Positions 32,427 through 41,418 are shown, counted from the first letter of the stretch. The stretch: 64,000 bases of DNA from Halomonas sp. A40-4 (GCF_015767635.1 NZ_CP065230.1:1240001-1304000), one strand, 5' to 3'. Notes: generated by a model not told the origin, from the sequence alone. Numbers and translations are program-made.

Positions 32427-33461
32427 TTAAGTGCTCTCACCCAGTTGCAGCTTGAAGCCGACATCATGCTGACGGCGGACAACATTTTTACCGCTTAGCC
32501 GACGGATCAGCTCTTTGGCGGCTAAACGCCCCATTTCTTCCCGGGGGGACAGGATCGTGGTCAGTTGGGGCGTGACGTGCTGTCCAAGCGGCAGGCCATT
32601 GAATCCGGCAATAGCGATATCCTTGGGGATGTTAAGCCCCCGGCGTTGGGCAGCAAGCAGTGCGCCGGCCGCAAGGTCATCGTTGGCGAAATGAATGGCT
32701 TTAGTCTTGGGATGTCGAGCAAACACCTGGTCAAGGCTCTCGGAGCCAGCCTTTAGACTTCCCAGGGTGTCGAGTTCGACCAGTGGCGCGTCAATGCCAT
32801 TGGCTTGCAACACCGCTTTATGCCCTTCATAACGCATGCTGGCCCGGTAATCCTGCGCGAGTTGTGCGCCCACATAAACAATATCCCGATAGCCTTTATC
32901 CACCAGGTGGCTGGCCATACAGCGGCCTGCAGCGACGTGATCGAGACCGACATTAAGGTCCATGCCTTTGCCCAGTTCCATCACTTCCATGATGGGGTGA
33001 TCCCAGTTCGCCAGCAGTTTATGACAGGCCTTGTTATGGCGAAGTCCGGCAGTGACCAATGCCGAGCAGGACCAGCCCAGGAAGGTGCGCACTAACTGAT
33101 ACTCGCGATCCAGGTCGTAGTCGGTATTACCCAGCAGTATCTGATAGCCCTCGGCTTCCAGCGTTTCCTGTAACCCCTTGATGACTTCAACAAACACGCT
33201 ATTGATCAGTGACGGCACGATGACGGCAATCAACCTTGAACGAGAAGAGGCCAGGCTCCCGGCGACCAGGTTAGGCACGTAGCCCAGGCGTTCCACGGCC
33301 TCTAAAACGTTGCGTCGGGTTGTGTCGCTAACCTTGGCCGGGTTGTTGAGTGCTCTCGATGCCGTAATCGGCGATACGCCTGCCGATTTGGCGACTTGGG
33401 TGAGCGTGATCTGGTCGGAGTGGCGTCGATTTTTAGCGGTATGTAAGGGATCTTTAGACAT
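32427..33461 (-). CDS. LacI family transcriptional repressor of the tetronate locus
   Basis: 344 residues from the ATG at 33461; a further in-frame ATG at 33533 lies inside an operator palindrome and would add a non-conserved tail. It has the LacI helix-turn-helix (TLTQVAKSAGVSPITASRAL), hinge (YVPNLVAGSLASSRSR) and periplasmic-binding-like effector domain through IAGFNGLPLGQHVTPQLTT. It is a close paralogue of the repressor at 14508-15554. It is divergent from the L-threonate/D-erythronate genes, and two tandem palindromes lie between them, so it most likely represses that operon and itself, with a tetronate or derivative as inducer. Confidence 0.93.
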   Translation of the reverse strand: MSKDPLHTAKNRRHSDQITLTQVAKSAGVSPITASRALNNPAKVSDTTRRNVLEAVERLGYVPNLVAGSLASSRSRLIAVIVPSLINSVFVEVIKGLQETLEAEGYQILLGNTDYDLDREYQLVRTFLGWSCSALVTAGLRHNKACHKLLANWDHPIMEVMELGKGMDLNVGLDHVAAGRCMASHLVDKGYRDIVYVGAQLAQDYRASMRYEGHKAVLQANGIDAPLVELDTLGSLKAGSESLDQVFARHPKTKAIHFANDDLAAGALLAAQRRGLNIPKDIAIAGFNGLPLGQHVTPQLTTILSPREEMGRLAAKELIRRLSGKNVVRRQHDVGFKLQLGEST

Positions 33462-33517
33462 TGGTTGTATGGACCTGATGTTTAGCTTGTCAATGTAAAA
33501 ATAATAATCTAAAAAGA

Positions 33518-33533
33518 ATGATAGCGCTATCAT
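33518..33533. promoter_or_regulatory. LacI-type operator 1 of the tetronate operon
   Basis: Perfect 16-bp palindrome ATGATAGCGCTATCAT between the repressor and ltnD. Its inner 14 bp differ from the operator at 14435-14448 at one symmetric position (TGATAGCGCTATCA versus TGGTAGCGCTACCA). Confidence 0.78.
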
Positions 33534-33547
33534 GACAGCGCTATCAT
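33532..33547. promoter_or_regulatory. LacI-type operator 2 of the tetronate operon (imperfect)
   Basis: ATGACAGCGCTATCAT is the same site with one mismatch, centred 14 bp from operator 1 and sharing its last two bases. A TTGAAA element at 33553-33558 directly follows and could be the -35 of the ltnD promoter. Confidence 0.65.
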
Positions 33548-33627
33548 ACGCCTTGAAATGACGGGCGATTTAATAAATAGCACCGTGTTGATGGCAACCA
33601 ACGCAACAAAAATTGAGGTGGCAGCCA

Positions 33628-34560
33628 GTGAGTCAAGACAATAAACAATCACTTCAAGTAGGCGTTATTGGCCTGGGCGCCATGGGGATGGGAACCGCCT
33701 CCACCTTGCACCAGCAGGGCTTTAACGTGACCGGGTGTGATATTTCCGCTCAGGCGCGCGATGCCTTTGCGGCAGCAGGCGGGCAAAGCGTGGCAACCCC
33801 TGCTGAACTTGCTCATTGCCATATTGTGTTGGTGGTTGTCGTTAACGGGGCGCAGGCGGAACAAGTGCTGTTCGGTGAACAGGGTGTGGTAAGCCACCTG
33901 GCGCCGGGTAGCCTGATCATCCAGTGTGCAACGGTGGCGCCCAGCCAGGCAAAACAGCTTGGTGAACGTTTGTCGGCCGCGGGCTTAATGCTCCTCGATG
34001 CGCCAATTAGCGGCGGTGCCGCCAAAGCCAAAAGCGGCGAACTATCAGTGATGGCGTCCGGGGCTGAGGAGGCTTTTACCTATGGCCAGTCAGTGCTCGA
34101 CGCCATGGCCGCCAAGGTGTACCGCCTTGGCGATGCCCCAGGGGTGGGTTCCAGCATGAAGCTGGTCAATCAACTCTTGGCAGGCGTGCATATTGCCACC
34201 GCGGCTGAAGCGATGGCGCTGGGGATTCGCATGGGGCTCGACCCCGACGTTATTTACGAGGTGATTACCCACTCGGCAGGCAATTCCTGGATGTTCGAAA
34301 ACCGGGTGCCGCATATTCTGAGTGGCGACTACACGCCGCTTTCGGCCGTGGACATCTTCGTTAAAGATCTCAATATCGTGCATCAAACCGGACGCGAACT
34401 ATCGCTATCAACGCCGGTCGCCGCCAGTGCGCTGCAGCAGTTTACTGCTGCCAGCGGTGCCGGTTTCGGTCGCGAAGATGATTCGTCGGTGATTAAAGTT
34501 TATCAGCGGTTATCGGGTATCACATTGCCAGAAGCCGCCAACGACAACCAGGGAGCCTGA
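33628..34560 (+). CDS. ltnD: L-threonate dehydrogenase
   Basis: 310 residues from a GTG at 33628 with GAGGTGG upstream; a TTG at 33613 is in frame but lies on the ribosome site. It belongs to the beta-hydroxyacid dehydrogenase family: Rossmann motif GVIGLGAMGMGTA, substrate motif DAPISGGAAKAKSGEL, catalytic lysine region GSSMKLVNQLLAG. LtnD oxidises L-threonate at C2 with NAD(P)+ to 2-oxo-L-threonate in the cytoplasm. The assignment rests on the operon: otnK, otnC, otnI and denD follow, reproducing the published L-threonate/D-erythronate pathway. Other hydroxyacid dehydrogenases of this family would look similar. Confidence 0.88.
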   Translation: MSQDNKQSLQVGVIGLGAMGMGTASTLHQQGFNVTGCDISAQARDAFAAAGGQSVATPAELAHCHIVLVVVVNGAQAEQVLFGEQGVVSHLAPGSLIIQCATVAPSQAKQLGERLSAAGLMLLDAPISGGAAKAKSGELSVMASGAEEAFTYGQSVLDAMAAKVYRLGDAPGVGSSMKLVNQLLAGVHIATAAEAMALGIRMGLDPDVIYEVITHSAGNSWMFENRVPHILSGDYTPLSAVDIFVKDLNIVHQTGRELSLSTPVAASALQQFTAASGAGFGREDDSSVIKVYQRLSGITLPEAANDNQGA

Positions 34561-34563
34561 ACA

Positions 34564-35859
34564 ATGGGGATGGGATCTAGCATCGTATTGGGCGCCATTG
34601 CCGATGACTTCACTGGGGCTACCGACCTTGCCAATAACCTGGTGCGTGGCGGCATGCGCTGCCTGCAGGTGATCGGTGTGCCGCAGGAGGACATTGACCT
34701 GACGCATATTGATGCGTTGGTGGTAGCGCTGAAGTCCCGTTCCTGCCCGGTGGATGAGGCCGTGGCCGACTCCCTCGCGGCGCTGGACTGGCTCCGCGGG
34801 CAGGGGGCCCGCCAGGTGTTCTTCAAGTACTGCTCCACGTTCGATTCCACCGACCAGGGCAACATCGGCCCGGTCGCTGATGCGCTGCTTGATGCGTTGG
34901 GCGCGTCTCAAACCGTCATGGTGCCCGCCTTCCCGGTTAACGGCCGTACGGTCTATCAGGGGCATCTGTTTGTGGGTGATCGATTGCTCAACGACAGCGG
35001 TATGCAGAACCACCCATTGAACCCCATGCAGGATGCGGATCTGGTGCGGGTGCTCTCGCGGCAAACATCGCACCCCGTGGGGCTAGCCAACCGCGCGGTG
35101 CTCGCCCGGGGCGCTGACGCAACGCGTAAGCATTTATCTGCGCTTGCCGACGAGGATGTGCGTCATGTGATTTGCGATTCCCTGGACGAAAAAGACCTGG
35201 ATGTCCTCGCTGAAGCGACCGTTCTGATGCCCTTGGTCACTGGCGGCTCTGGTCTGGGTCAGGCGTTGCCTGCCCAGTATCGGGCCCATGGCTGGCTGGA
35301 TACTATCAATGAACCAGGGCGTTTATCCCCCGCCGCGGGAAGTGCACTGGTGCTTTCCGGCAGTTGTTCCCGTGCCACGCTCGCCCAGGTGGAAAATTTT
35401 CTGACCAAACACCCCGATGGTGGCTTTGCGCTTGACCCGTTGGCGTTGGCTGAAGGAGGGCAGCAGGAAAAGGCATTGGCCTTTGCTCGGCAACGGTTGT
35501 CTCAAGAAGCCCCCATACTGATCTATGCCTCGGCTGTACCTGAAAAGGTCAATGCAGCGCAGCAAGCGCTGGGCGTTGCGCGCGCCGGTGCGCTGGTAGA
35601 AGAGGCGCTCAGCCAGTTGGCGGTCACGCTGGTCAAGGAGGGGGTTGGCCGGTTGCTGGTCGCCGGGGGCGAAACGTCAGGTGCCGTGGTATCGGCGTTG
35701 GGCATTACGGCCTTGCACATTGGCGAGCAGATCGACCCCGGCGTGCCCTGGACCCAGGCCCCGCTATACGGGCGTGAGGCACCGCTCTCCATGGCGCTGA
35801 AGTCAGGCAACTTTGGCGGCGTCGACTTCTTCACAAGAGCGTTCGAGGTGCTGGCATGA
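34564..35859 (+). CDS. otnK: 3-oxo-tetronate 4-kinase (DUF1537)
   Basis: 431 residues, 3 bp after ltnD. DUF1537 motifs: AIADDFTGATDLANNLV at the N-terminus, CSTFDSTDQGNIGPVADAL, PAFPVNGRTVYQGHLFV, LSGSCSRATLAQ, VAGGETSGAVVSALG and LKSGNFGGVDFF at the nucleotide site. It phosphorylates 3-oxo-tetronate with ATP to give 3-oxo-tetronate 4-phosphate, the substrate of the next enzyme, OtnC. Its end overlaps otnC by 4 bp (ATGA). It is much closer to known OtnK than is the kinase at 15579, which has a different N-terminal half. Confidence 0.9.
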   Translation: MGMGSSIVLGAIADDFTGATDLANNLVRGGMRCLQVIGVPQEDIDLTHIDALVVALKSRSCPVDEAVADSLAALDWLRGQGARQVFFKYCSTFDSTDQGNIGPVADALLDALGASQTVMVPAFPVNGRTVYQGHLFVGDRLLNDSGMQNHPLNPMQDADLVRVLSRQTSHPVGLANRAVLARGADATRKHLSALADEDVRHVICDSLDEKDLDVLAEATVLMPLVTGGSGLGQALPAQYRAHGWLDTINEPGRLSPAAGSALVLSGSCSRATLAQVENFLTKHPDGGFALDPLALAEGGQQEKALAFARQRLSQEAPILIYASAVPEKVNAAQQALGVARAGALVEEALSQLAVTLVKEGVGRLLVAGGETSGAVVSALGITALHIGEQIDPGVPWTQAPLYGREAPLSMALKSGNFGGVDFFTRAFEVLA

Positions 35860-36503
35860 GCCTTCACGACCAGAACATCCTGCGGGATCAGATCAGCCTC
35901 CTGGGCAAGTCATTGTTTGATCGTGGCCTGACGATGGGGTCCAGCGGCAACATCAGCGTCCGCCTGGATGATGGTGGCTGGCTCATGACCCCCACTAACG
36001 CCTGCTTGGGTCGACTGGATCCAGCGCGCATTTCGCACCTGGATGACAAGGGCCAGTTGCTGGGTGGCGATAAGCCCACCAAAGAACAGTTCCTCCATAT
36101 GGCGATGTATGCGGAGCGGCCTCAGTCAGGGGCGATTGTGCATCTGCACTCAACCCACTCGGTCGCCGTTTCGTGTCTGCCTGAAATAGACCAATGCGAT
36201 TGTATTCCGCCGCTCACTGCTTATTACGTGATGCGGGTCGGGAAGCTGCCGCTCGTGCCCTACCACATGCCGGGTGACCCAAAGCTCGGCGACGCGGTTC
36301 GTGGCCTGGCGGGTAAACACAGCGCGGTGCTTCTGGCCAACCATGGGCCGGTGGTGGCGGGGAAAAACCTTGATGCCGCTGTGTATGCCACCGAAGAGCT
36401 GGAAGAGACAGCCAAGCTCTACCTACTGTTACGCGGCCAGAATCCCCGGGGGCTGACGCCGGAGCAGGTGGCGGATCTGGAAGCTAAATTCCCGCGGGAT
36501 TAG
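35856..36503 (+). CDS. otnC: 3-oxo-tetronate 4-phosphate decarboxylase (class II aldolase/adducin family)
   Basis: 215 residues. The class II aldolase/adducin fold is shown by the start region LGKSLFDRGLTMGSSGNISVR, the metal-binding HLHSTHSVA, a catalytic acidic residue region KEQFLHMAMY, and a later zinc histidine in LLANHGPVVAGKNL. It decarboxylates 3-oxo-tetronate 4-phosphate to dihydroxyacetone phosphate, which enters lower glycolysis. It overlaps otnK and precedes otnI by 54 bp. Length is usual for the family. Confidence 0.9.
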   Translation: MSLHDQNILRDQISLLGKSLFDRGLTMGSSGNISVRLDDGGWLMTPTNACLGRLDPARISHLDDKGQLLGGDKPTKEQFLHMAMYAERPQSGAIVHLHSTHSVAVSCLPEIDQCDCIPPLTAYYVMRVGKLPLVPYHMPGDPKLGDAVRGLAGKHSAVLLANHGPVVAGKNLDAAVYATEELEETAKLYLLLRGQNPRGLTPEQVADLEAKFPRD

Positions 36504-36557
36504 AAGCTGTTGACGTATCGCTATCAATTAACACGCATCAAGAACAAGAGCACCGCT

Positions 36558-37355
36558 ATGATTCGATTGGCTGCCAACCTCAGCATGCTGTTTAACGAAT
36601 ACAGCTTTATGGACCGCTTTTCCGCAGCTGGAAAGGCGGGCTTTAAAGGCGTCGAGTATCTGTTTCCTTATGCGTTTTCTCGTGAAGAATTGCGCCAGGC
36701 ATTGCACGAATGCCAGTTGGAGCAGGTGCTGTTCAACCTGCCGCCTGGCGATTGGGAGGCGGGTGAAAGAGGTCTGGCAAGCTTGCCGGGGCGCGAAGCC
36801 GAGTTTCGTGACTCGGTGGTTGAAGCGCTGCGTTACGCCGAAACCCTCAACTGCCCGCGCGTCCATGCCATGGCCGGTTTACTCCCGGAAGGCGCTGATG
36901 CCGCTACTCAGGCTGAGCATCATGCCACCTACGTACGCAACCTTCGCTTTGCAGCGGGTGAGGCCGCCAAAGCGGGGCGAGATGTGCTCATCGAACCGAT
37001 CAATACGCGTGATATGCCGGGCTTTTTTCTATCTCGCCAGGCCCAGGCCATGGCCGTCATAAAAGAGTTAGGCGCGGAAAATGTAAAGCTCCAGTTTGAT
37101 CTTTATCACTGCCAAATCATGGACGGCGACTTGATCCGCCACCTTGAACGTCAGTTCAGCGCCATCGGCCATATTCAAGTCGCAGGGGTGCCAGAGCGCC
37201 ACGAGCCGGATGTGGGCGAAGTCCACTATCCCGCTATTTTTGACCGTTTGAGTGCATTGGGCTATCGCGGCTGGATTGGTTGTGAGTATCGACCATGCGC
37301 CGATACCCGCGCGGGTCTAGGCTGGGGCGAACCGTGGGGGCTGACGGGACACTGA
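36558..37355 (+). CDS. otnI: 2-oxo-tetronate isomerase (hydroxypyruvate isomerase family)
   Basis: 265 residues from the ATG at 36558, which begins the conserved MIRLAANLSMLFNEYSFMDRF-type start (RLAANLSMLFNE visible); an upstream frame from 36510 adds unrelated residues. TIM-barrel motifs: GFKGVEYLFPYAF, NLPPGDWEAGERGLA, HAMAG, LIEPINTRDMPGFFL (catalytic Glu), LQFDLYHCQIMDGDL and IGCEYRPCADTRAGLGW (second Glu). It interconverts 2-oxo- and 3-oxo-tetronate, linking the two dehydrogenases to OtnK. The start of denD follows after 50 bp. Confidence 0.9.
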   Translation: MIRLAANLSMLFNEYSFMDRFSAAGKAGFKGVEYLFPYAFSREELRQALHECQLEQVLFNLPPGDWEAGERGLASLPGREAEFRDSVVEALRYAETLNCPRVHAMAGLLPEGADAATQAEHHATYVRNLRFAAGEAAKAGRDVLIEPINTRDMPGFFLSRQAQAMAVIKELGAENVKLQFDLYHCQIMDGDLIRHLERQFSAIGHIQVAGVPERHEPDVGEVHYPAIFDRLSALGYRGWIGCEYRPCADTRAGLGWGEPWGLTGH

Positions 37356-37405
37356 CAGGGTTTAACGTAAATGAACAACAATCGCCGTCTATCAGGAGCA
37401 AAAAG

Positions 37406-38368
37406 ATGCATATAGCCATTACGGGCGCGGCAGGTTTTCTCGGCCAGCGTTTGGTACATCAACTGCTCGCGCGTGGTGAGCTTCGCCAGCAGCCCATCAC
37501 ACGGTTAACGCTGATTGACCAGGTGGAAGCGCCGCAGCCCGAAGCCGGCAATGTCGCGGTGACGCCCATGGCGCTGGATATTACCGAGCCGGGCGCACTG
37601 GATCGCGTTTTTGAGCAACGCCCGGATGTTATCTACCACCTGGCAGCCGTTGTGAGTTCGGCGGCCGAAGCGGATTTTGACCTGGGGCTAAGGGTCAATT
37701 TCGATGCGACCCGTGCGCTGTTGGAAGCTTGCCGCCAGCGGGAACTGAGTGATACCCGCTTGATCATGGCCAGCTCGGTAGCGGCTTACGGCGGAGACTT
37801 GCCCGAGGTGCTGGATGATATGACGGCGCTTCACCCGCAAAACTCTTACGGCGCTCAGAAAGCCATGTCGGAGTTGTTGGTCAATGATTATAGCCGCCGA
37901 GGATTGGTCGACGGTCTTGTGCTGCGCCTGCCGACGATTGTCATTCGGCCTGGGCGGCCGAATGCGGCTGCGTCCAGCTTTGCTTCCAGTATCTTACGCG
38001 AACCACTGAATGGCGAAGAAGCGATCTGCCCGGTGCCGGTAGAACTGCCCATGTTCGTGATGTCGCCGGGTAAGGTCGTCGATGCGCTTGTCCACGGTGC
38101 AGAGGTGCCGGGTGAGGCGCTGGGCACTTTTCGGGCGTTCATGTTGCCGGGCATTACCATCACGGTGGCAGAAATGCTGGAAGCGCTGCGCGACGCAGCA
38201 GGAGAGAAAGCCTTTTCATTAGTACGCCATGAGCCCGACCCGCGCATTGAAGCCATTGTGGCAAGCTGGCCGGCGCGCTTTGACACGGCAAAAGCCAAAC
38301 AGCTTGGCTTTGTAGGTGATGAAAATTTCAAACAGATTATTGATGCGTTCGTGACTGAACGCGCTTGA
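37406..38368 (+). CDS. denD: D-erythronate dehydrogenase (extended SDR)
   Basis: 320 residues from the ATG at 37406 (CAGGAG upstream). Extended SDR motifs: ITGAAGFLGQRL for NAD binding, VIYHLAAVVSSAAE, MASSVAAYGG (catalytic Ser), and YGAQKAMSE (YxxxK). DenD oxidises D-erythronate to 2-oxo-D-erythronate. The neighbours otnI, otnK and otnC make this call stronger than sequence alone would. With ltnD it lets the locus use both L-threonate and D-erythronate. It is followed by 105 bp containing an imperfect stem-loop (38372-38394) and then the TRAP genes. Confidence 0.9.
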   Translation: MHIAITGAAGFLGQRLVHQLLARGELRQQPITRLTLIDQVEAPQPEAGNVAVTPMALDITEPGALDRVFEQRPDVIYHLAAVVSSAAEADFDLGLRVNFDATRALLEACRQRELSDTRLIMASSVAAYGGDLPEVLDDMTALHPQNSYGAQKAMSELLVNDYSRRGLVDGLVLRLPTIVIRPGRPNAAASSFASSILREPLNGEEAICPVPVELPMFVMSPGKVVDALVHGAEVPGEALGTFRAFMLPGITITVAEMLEALRDAAGEKAFSLVRHEPDPRIEAIVASWPARFDTAKAKQLGFVGDENFKQIIDAFVTERA

Positions 38369-38473
38369 GTTCCTACGCGGCTAACCGCCGTAGGTAATTG
38401 CCTGGGCCAAGTTCGCACATGTGGCGATGGGCCCAAAAAACCCACCCTCAAAATAACAAAAGAGGGAATCAAG

Positions 38474-39472
38474 ATGACTAAGAACTTTGCTCGTCACTCG
38501 CTCGTGGCCGCTATCGCTGCCATCACTACTACTGGCGTTGCACTTCAGGCCCACGCGGCGACGGAAGTCAACCTGGGCCATACCCTGTCTTCCTCGTCGC
38601 ATTACTCGGTGGGCGCAGATGCCTTCAAGGAGACGCTGGAAGAGCTATCCGATGGGGCCTATACCGTGAACGAACATCCGTCGGGTTCCCTGGGCGGTGA
38701 GCGGGAAATGATTGAAGGCTTGCAGATCGGCACGGTCGACTTTGTGATTACTTCAACGGGTCCGTTGGGTAACTTCGTGCCGGAAACCTACGTGCTCGAC
38801 TTGCCATTCCTATTTGAAGACTACGAAGAAGCGCGCTGCGTACTGGACAGTGATCTTGGTGATGAGCTTCTCGCCAAAATGAGTGATCACAATCTAGTGG
38901 GCCTGGCCTGGTCGGAAAATGGCTTCCGACACATGACCAACAGCCAGCGTGAGATCGCCACGCCTGAAGATGCAGAAGGTTTACGCGTTCGCACAATGGA
39001 AAATTCGGTGCACCAGGAAGCGTTTCGGCAAATGGGCGCACGTCCGACCCCCATGGCATTCCCTGAACTTTTCACGGCGCTACAACAAGGGACCGTGGAT
39101 GGTCAGGAAAACCCGATCACTGTGATTGTCGCCACCAACTTCTGGGAAGTGCAGGACTACCTTTCGCTAACCGGACATGTCTATTCACCGGCTGTTGTGC
39201 TGGGGTCGCCGATTTTCATGGATGGTTTGAGCGAGGAGGAGCGTGGCTGGTTTGAGCAGGCAGCACAAGCCTCTGCTGAAGCAACCCGTGAAGAAGTTTC
39301 ACGCCTGGAGCGTGAAGGCGTAGCACTGCTCGAAGAGAAAGGCATGACGGTCAAAACGGATATTGATGTTGCGCCTTTCCAGGAAGCGGTGAAGCCAGCT
39401 TACGAGATATTTACCTCTGAGTACGGCAACGAAATGCTTGAGCGCGTTCAGGAAAAAGCCAGCGATTGCTGA
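38474..39472 (+). CDS. TRAP transporter substrate-binding protein (DctP family), tetronate locus
   Basis: 332 residues with a signal peptide (MTKNFARHSLVAAIAAITTT...AHA). DctP motifs: HPSGSLGGEREMIEGLQIGT, LDLPFLFEDYEEARCVL, GLRVRTMENSVHQEAF (carboxylate-binding Arg) and FTALQQGTVDGQENPI. It probably binds L-threonate and/or D-erythronate in the periplasm, given its place in the otn/ltn/den operon. AGAGGG lies upstream of the ATG. A 10-bp hairpin follows its stop. Confidence 0.92.
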   Translation: MTKNFARHSLVAAIAAITTTGVALQAHAATEVNLGHTLSSSSHYSVGADAFKETLEELSDGAYTVNEHPSGSLGGEREMIEGLQIGTVDFVITSTGPLGNFVPETYVLDLPFLFEDYEEARCVLDSDLGDELLAKMSDHNLVGLAWSENGFRHMTNSQREIATPEDAEGLRVRTMENSVHQEAFRQMGARPTPMAFPELFTALQQGTVDGQENPITVIVATNFWEVQDYLSLTGHVYSPAVVLGSPIFMDGLSEEERGWFEQAAQASAEATREEVSRLEREGVALLEEKGMTVKTDIDVAPFQEAVKPAYEIFTSEYGNEMLERVQEKASDC

Positions 39473-39487
39473 GCACTTCCTCCACTT

Positions 39488-39511
39488 CGGCCTCCAGTCT
39501 TCTGGAGGCCG
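39488..39511 (+). terminator. Intercistronic hairpin after TRAP binding-protein gene
   Basis: CGGCCTCCAG at 39488-39497 pairs perfectly with CTGGAGGCCG at 39502-39511 (TCTT loop) and is followed by TTTCTG. A short terminator-like element between the binding protein and small permease genes; probably partial, because the permease genes have no obvious promoter of their own. Confidence 0.62.
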
Positions 39512-39531
39512 TTTCTGCACGGTGACCCTTT

Positions 39532-40095
39532 ATGCTAGCGGTATTTCTTCGTCTGGAAAGCCACTTAACACGCTTAGCCCTGCTCATTGCAGTAGTGATG
39601 CTAGCCATATCAGTGACGCTAAGTTTTTACCAAGTCCTCACTCGCTTTGTTTTTAATGCGCCTTCTACCTGGTCTGAAGTCGCCTCGCGCACGGCGATGA
39701 TCTGGTGTGTGTTCATGGCCGCGGCGGCTACCTTTCGGGGTGGTTACATGATGGCGGTAGAGGTCATTTATAAACTCGTTCCAACGCGTTTTATGAAGCT
39801 ACTGGAAATCGTCATTGTGGTGTGTTGCCTATTGGTGCTTGGCGTGCTGATTCATTACGGGATACAGATGACCATGCGGGTAAGTAGCCAGACCATGTCG
39901 GGCATGAATATATCGATGTCATGGGCGTATGCGGCGATTCCCATGGGGTCATGTTTTGCGATCGTTGCCGCCGTTGCAAGGTTGTTGGCGCAGTTAAATG
40001 ATCGAGAGCAGGTGGGTCCGGAAAATAGCGAGACGTTACCAGAGGCAGAGCTGCCTCAAGAGGGCGACTTGCCAAAAGGAGGATCTCAGCCATGA
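39532..40095 (+). CDS. TRAP transporter small permease (DctQ type), tetronate locus
   Basis: 187 residues with four membrane segments. The DctQ pattern is VTLSFYQVLTRFVFNAPSTW followed by SEVASRTAMIWCVFMAAAATF. The hydrophilic C-terminal tail of about 30 residues (rich in Glu, Gln and Pro) is longer than usual. Its stop overlaps the large permease start by 4 bp. Confidence 0.88.
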   Translation: MLAVFLRLESHLTRLALLIAVVMLAISVTLSFYQVLTRFVFNAPSTWSEVASRTAMIWCVFMAAAATFRGGYMMAVEVIYKLVPTRFMKLLEIVIVVCCLLVLGVLIHYGIQMTMRVSSQTMSGMNISMSWAYAAIPMGSCFAIVAAVARLLAQLNDREQVGPENSETLPEAELPQEGDLPKGGSQP

Positions 40096-41369
40096 ACATG
40101 GTGATTGGTCTGTCCTTGATCATTCTATTTACGGTCGGTGTGCCGATTGCTATTTCCATCATTCTGGCATCGATTATCGGCATTGAGTTCTTCACTCGGT
40201 TGCCATTACTGCTGGTGCCTCAGCAGATGTTTATCGGCATTGATAAGTTCCCATTAATGGCCATTCCTTTCTTTATTCTCGCCGGTAACCTGATGGCGGC
40301 AGGCGGAATATCTCAACGCCTGGTGGATCTGGCCAAGTCCATCGTAGGGAGGGTGCAGGGCGGTCTGGCGATGTCCTGTGTACTGACATGCATGATGTTT
40401 GCAGCGGTCTCAGGGTCAAGTGTGGCCACAACCTTTGCGATCGGTGCCATTTTGATTCCCGCCATGGTGAAACATGGCTATCCCAGGCCGTTGGCGGCCT
40501 CCATTCAGGCCACGTCTGCGGAGCTAGGGGTGCTTATTCCGCCGTCGATTCCGTTGATTTTGTATGGTGTGAGTACCGATACGTCCATTGGGCAGCTATT
40601 TCTTGCAGGCGTGGGGCCAGGCATATTGATTGGCAGCGCGCTGATCATCTTTCTTTATCTTTTCTGTAAGGTGCGGGGCTTTGGTAAAGAAGATTATAAA
40701 GACAGCACCGGCTTTATGGTCTCGGTCAAGCGTGCGTGGGTGGCAATGCTCATGCCAGTGGTCGTCATCGGGGGGATTTACGGTGGTGTGTTCACGCCTA
40801 CCGAAGCATCAGCTGTGGCGGTATTTTTTGCCCTCATCGTCGGTGGCTTCTACTACCGTGAATTAAAAATAGACGATATTTTGCCGATTTTTCGCCAAAG
40901 CGTGATCTCTACCGCCGCCGTCATGCTGATCATTGCGGCGGCCTCGCTATTTAGTTTTCTTCTCAGCCGCACGGGACTCCCCGCGCAAATCGCCACCCTG
41001 GTGACCAACACGATCAATGACCCCATGATGTTCCTGCTGGTGGTCAATGGGTTGCTGTTATTCGTCGGTATGTTTATTGAAACGTCCGCCGCCATTCTGG
41101 TGCTGGCCCCCATCTTGACCCCGATCGCGATGCAGTTCGGCATTCATCCCGTTCATTTTGGCCTTGTGATGGTGGTTAACCTGGCCCTTGGCATGATTAC
41201 ACCGCCGTTGGGCGTGAATCTCTTTGCAGCTTGTGCGGTGGCCAAGATATCGATCGATCAGATGCTGCCCTGGTTGGTTCGTTTTGTACTGGTGATCTTG
41301 GCGTGTTTGATGGCGATTACCTATATGCCGTGGATTTCGCTTGGGTTGGTGGATTTTCTTTATGGTTAG
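40092..41369 (+). CDS. TRAP transporter large permease (DctM type), tetronate locus
   Basis: 425 residues with about 12 membrane segments. Motifs: GVPIAISIILASIIGIE, MAIPFFILAGNLMAAGGISQR, FAAVSGSSVATTFAIG, LGVLIPPSIPLILYG and LALGMITPPLGVNLF. Transport subunit of the presumed threonate/erythronate importer. Followed after 49 bp by the aldehyde dehydrogenase gene. Confidence 0.93.
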   Translation: MNMVIGLSLIILFTVGVPIAISIILASIIGIEFFTRLPLLLVPQQMFIGIDKFPLMAIPFFILAGNLMAAGGISQRLVDLAKSIVGRVQGGLAMSCVLTCMMFAAVSGSSVATTFAIGAILIPAMVKHGYPRPLAASIQATSAELGVLIPPSIPLILYGVSTDTSIGQLFLAGVGPGILIGSALIIFLYLFCKVRGFGKEDYKDSTGFMVSVKRAWVAMLMPVVVIGGIYGGVFTPTEASAVAVFFALIVGGFYYRELKIDDILPIFRQSVISTAAVMLIIAAASLFSFLLSRTGLPAQIATLVTNTINDPMMFLLVVNGLLLFVGMFIETSAAILVLAPILTPIAMQFGIHPVHFGLVMVVNLALGMITPPLGVNLFAACAVAKISIDQMLPWLVRFVLVILACLMAITYMPWISLGLVDFLYG

Positions 41370-41418
41370 GTGAGTGGCTTTGAAGTGAATCAAACAAGGA
41401 CAATAACAGGAGTATTTC

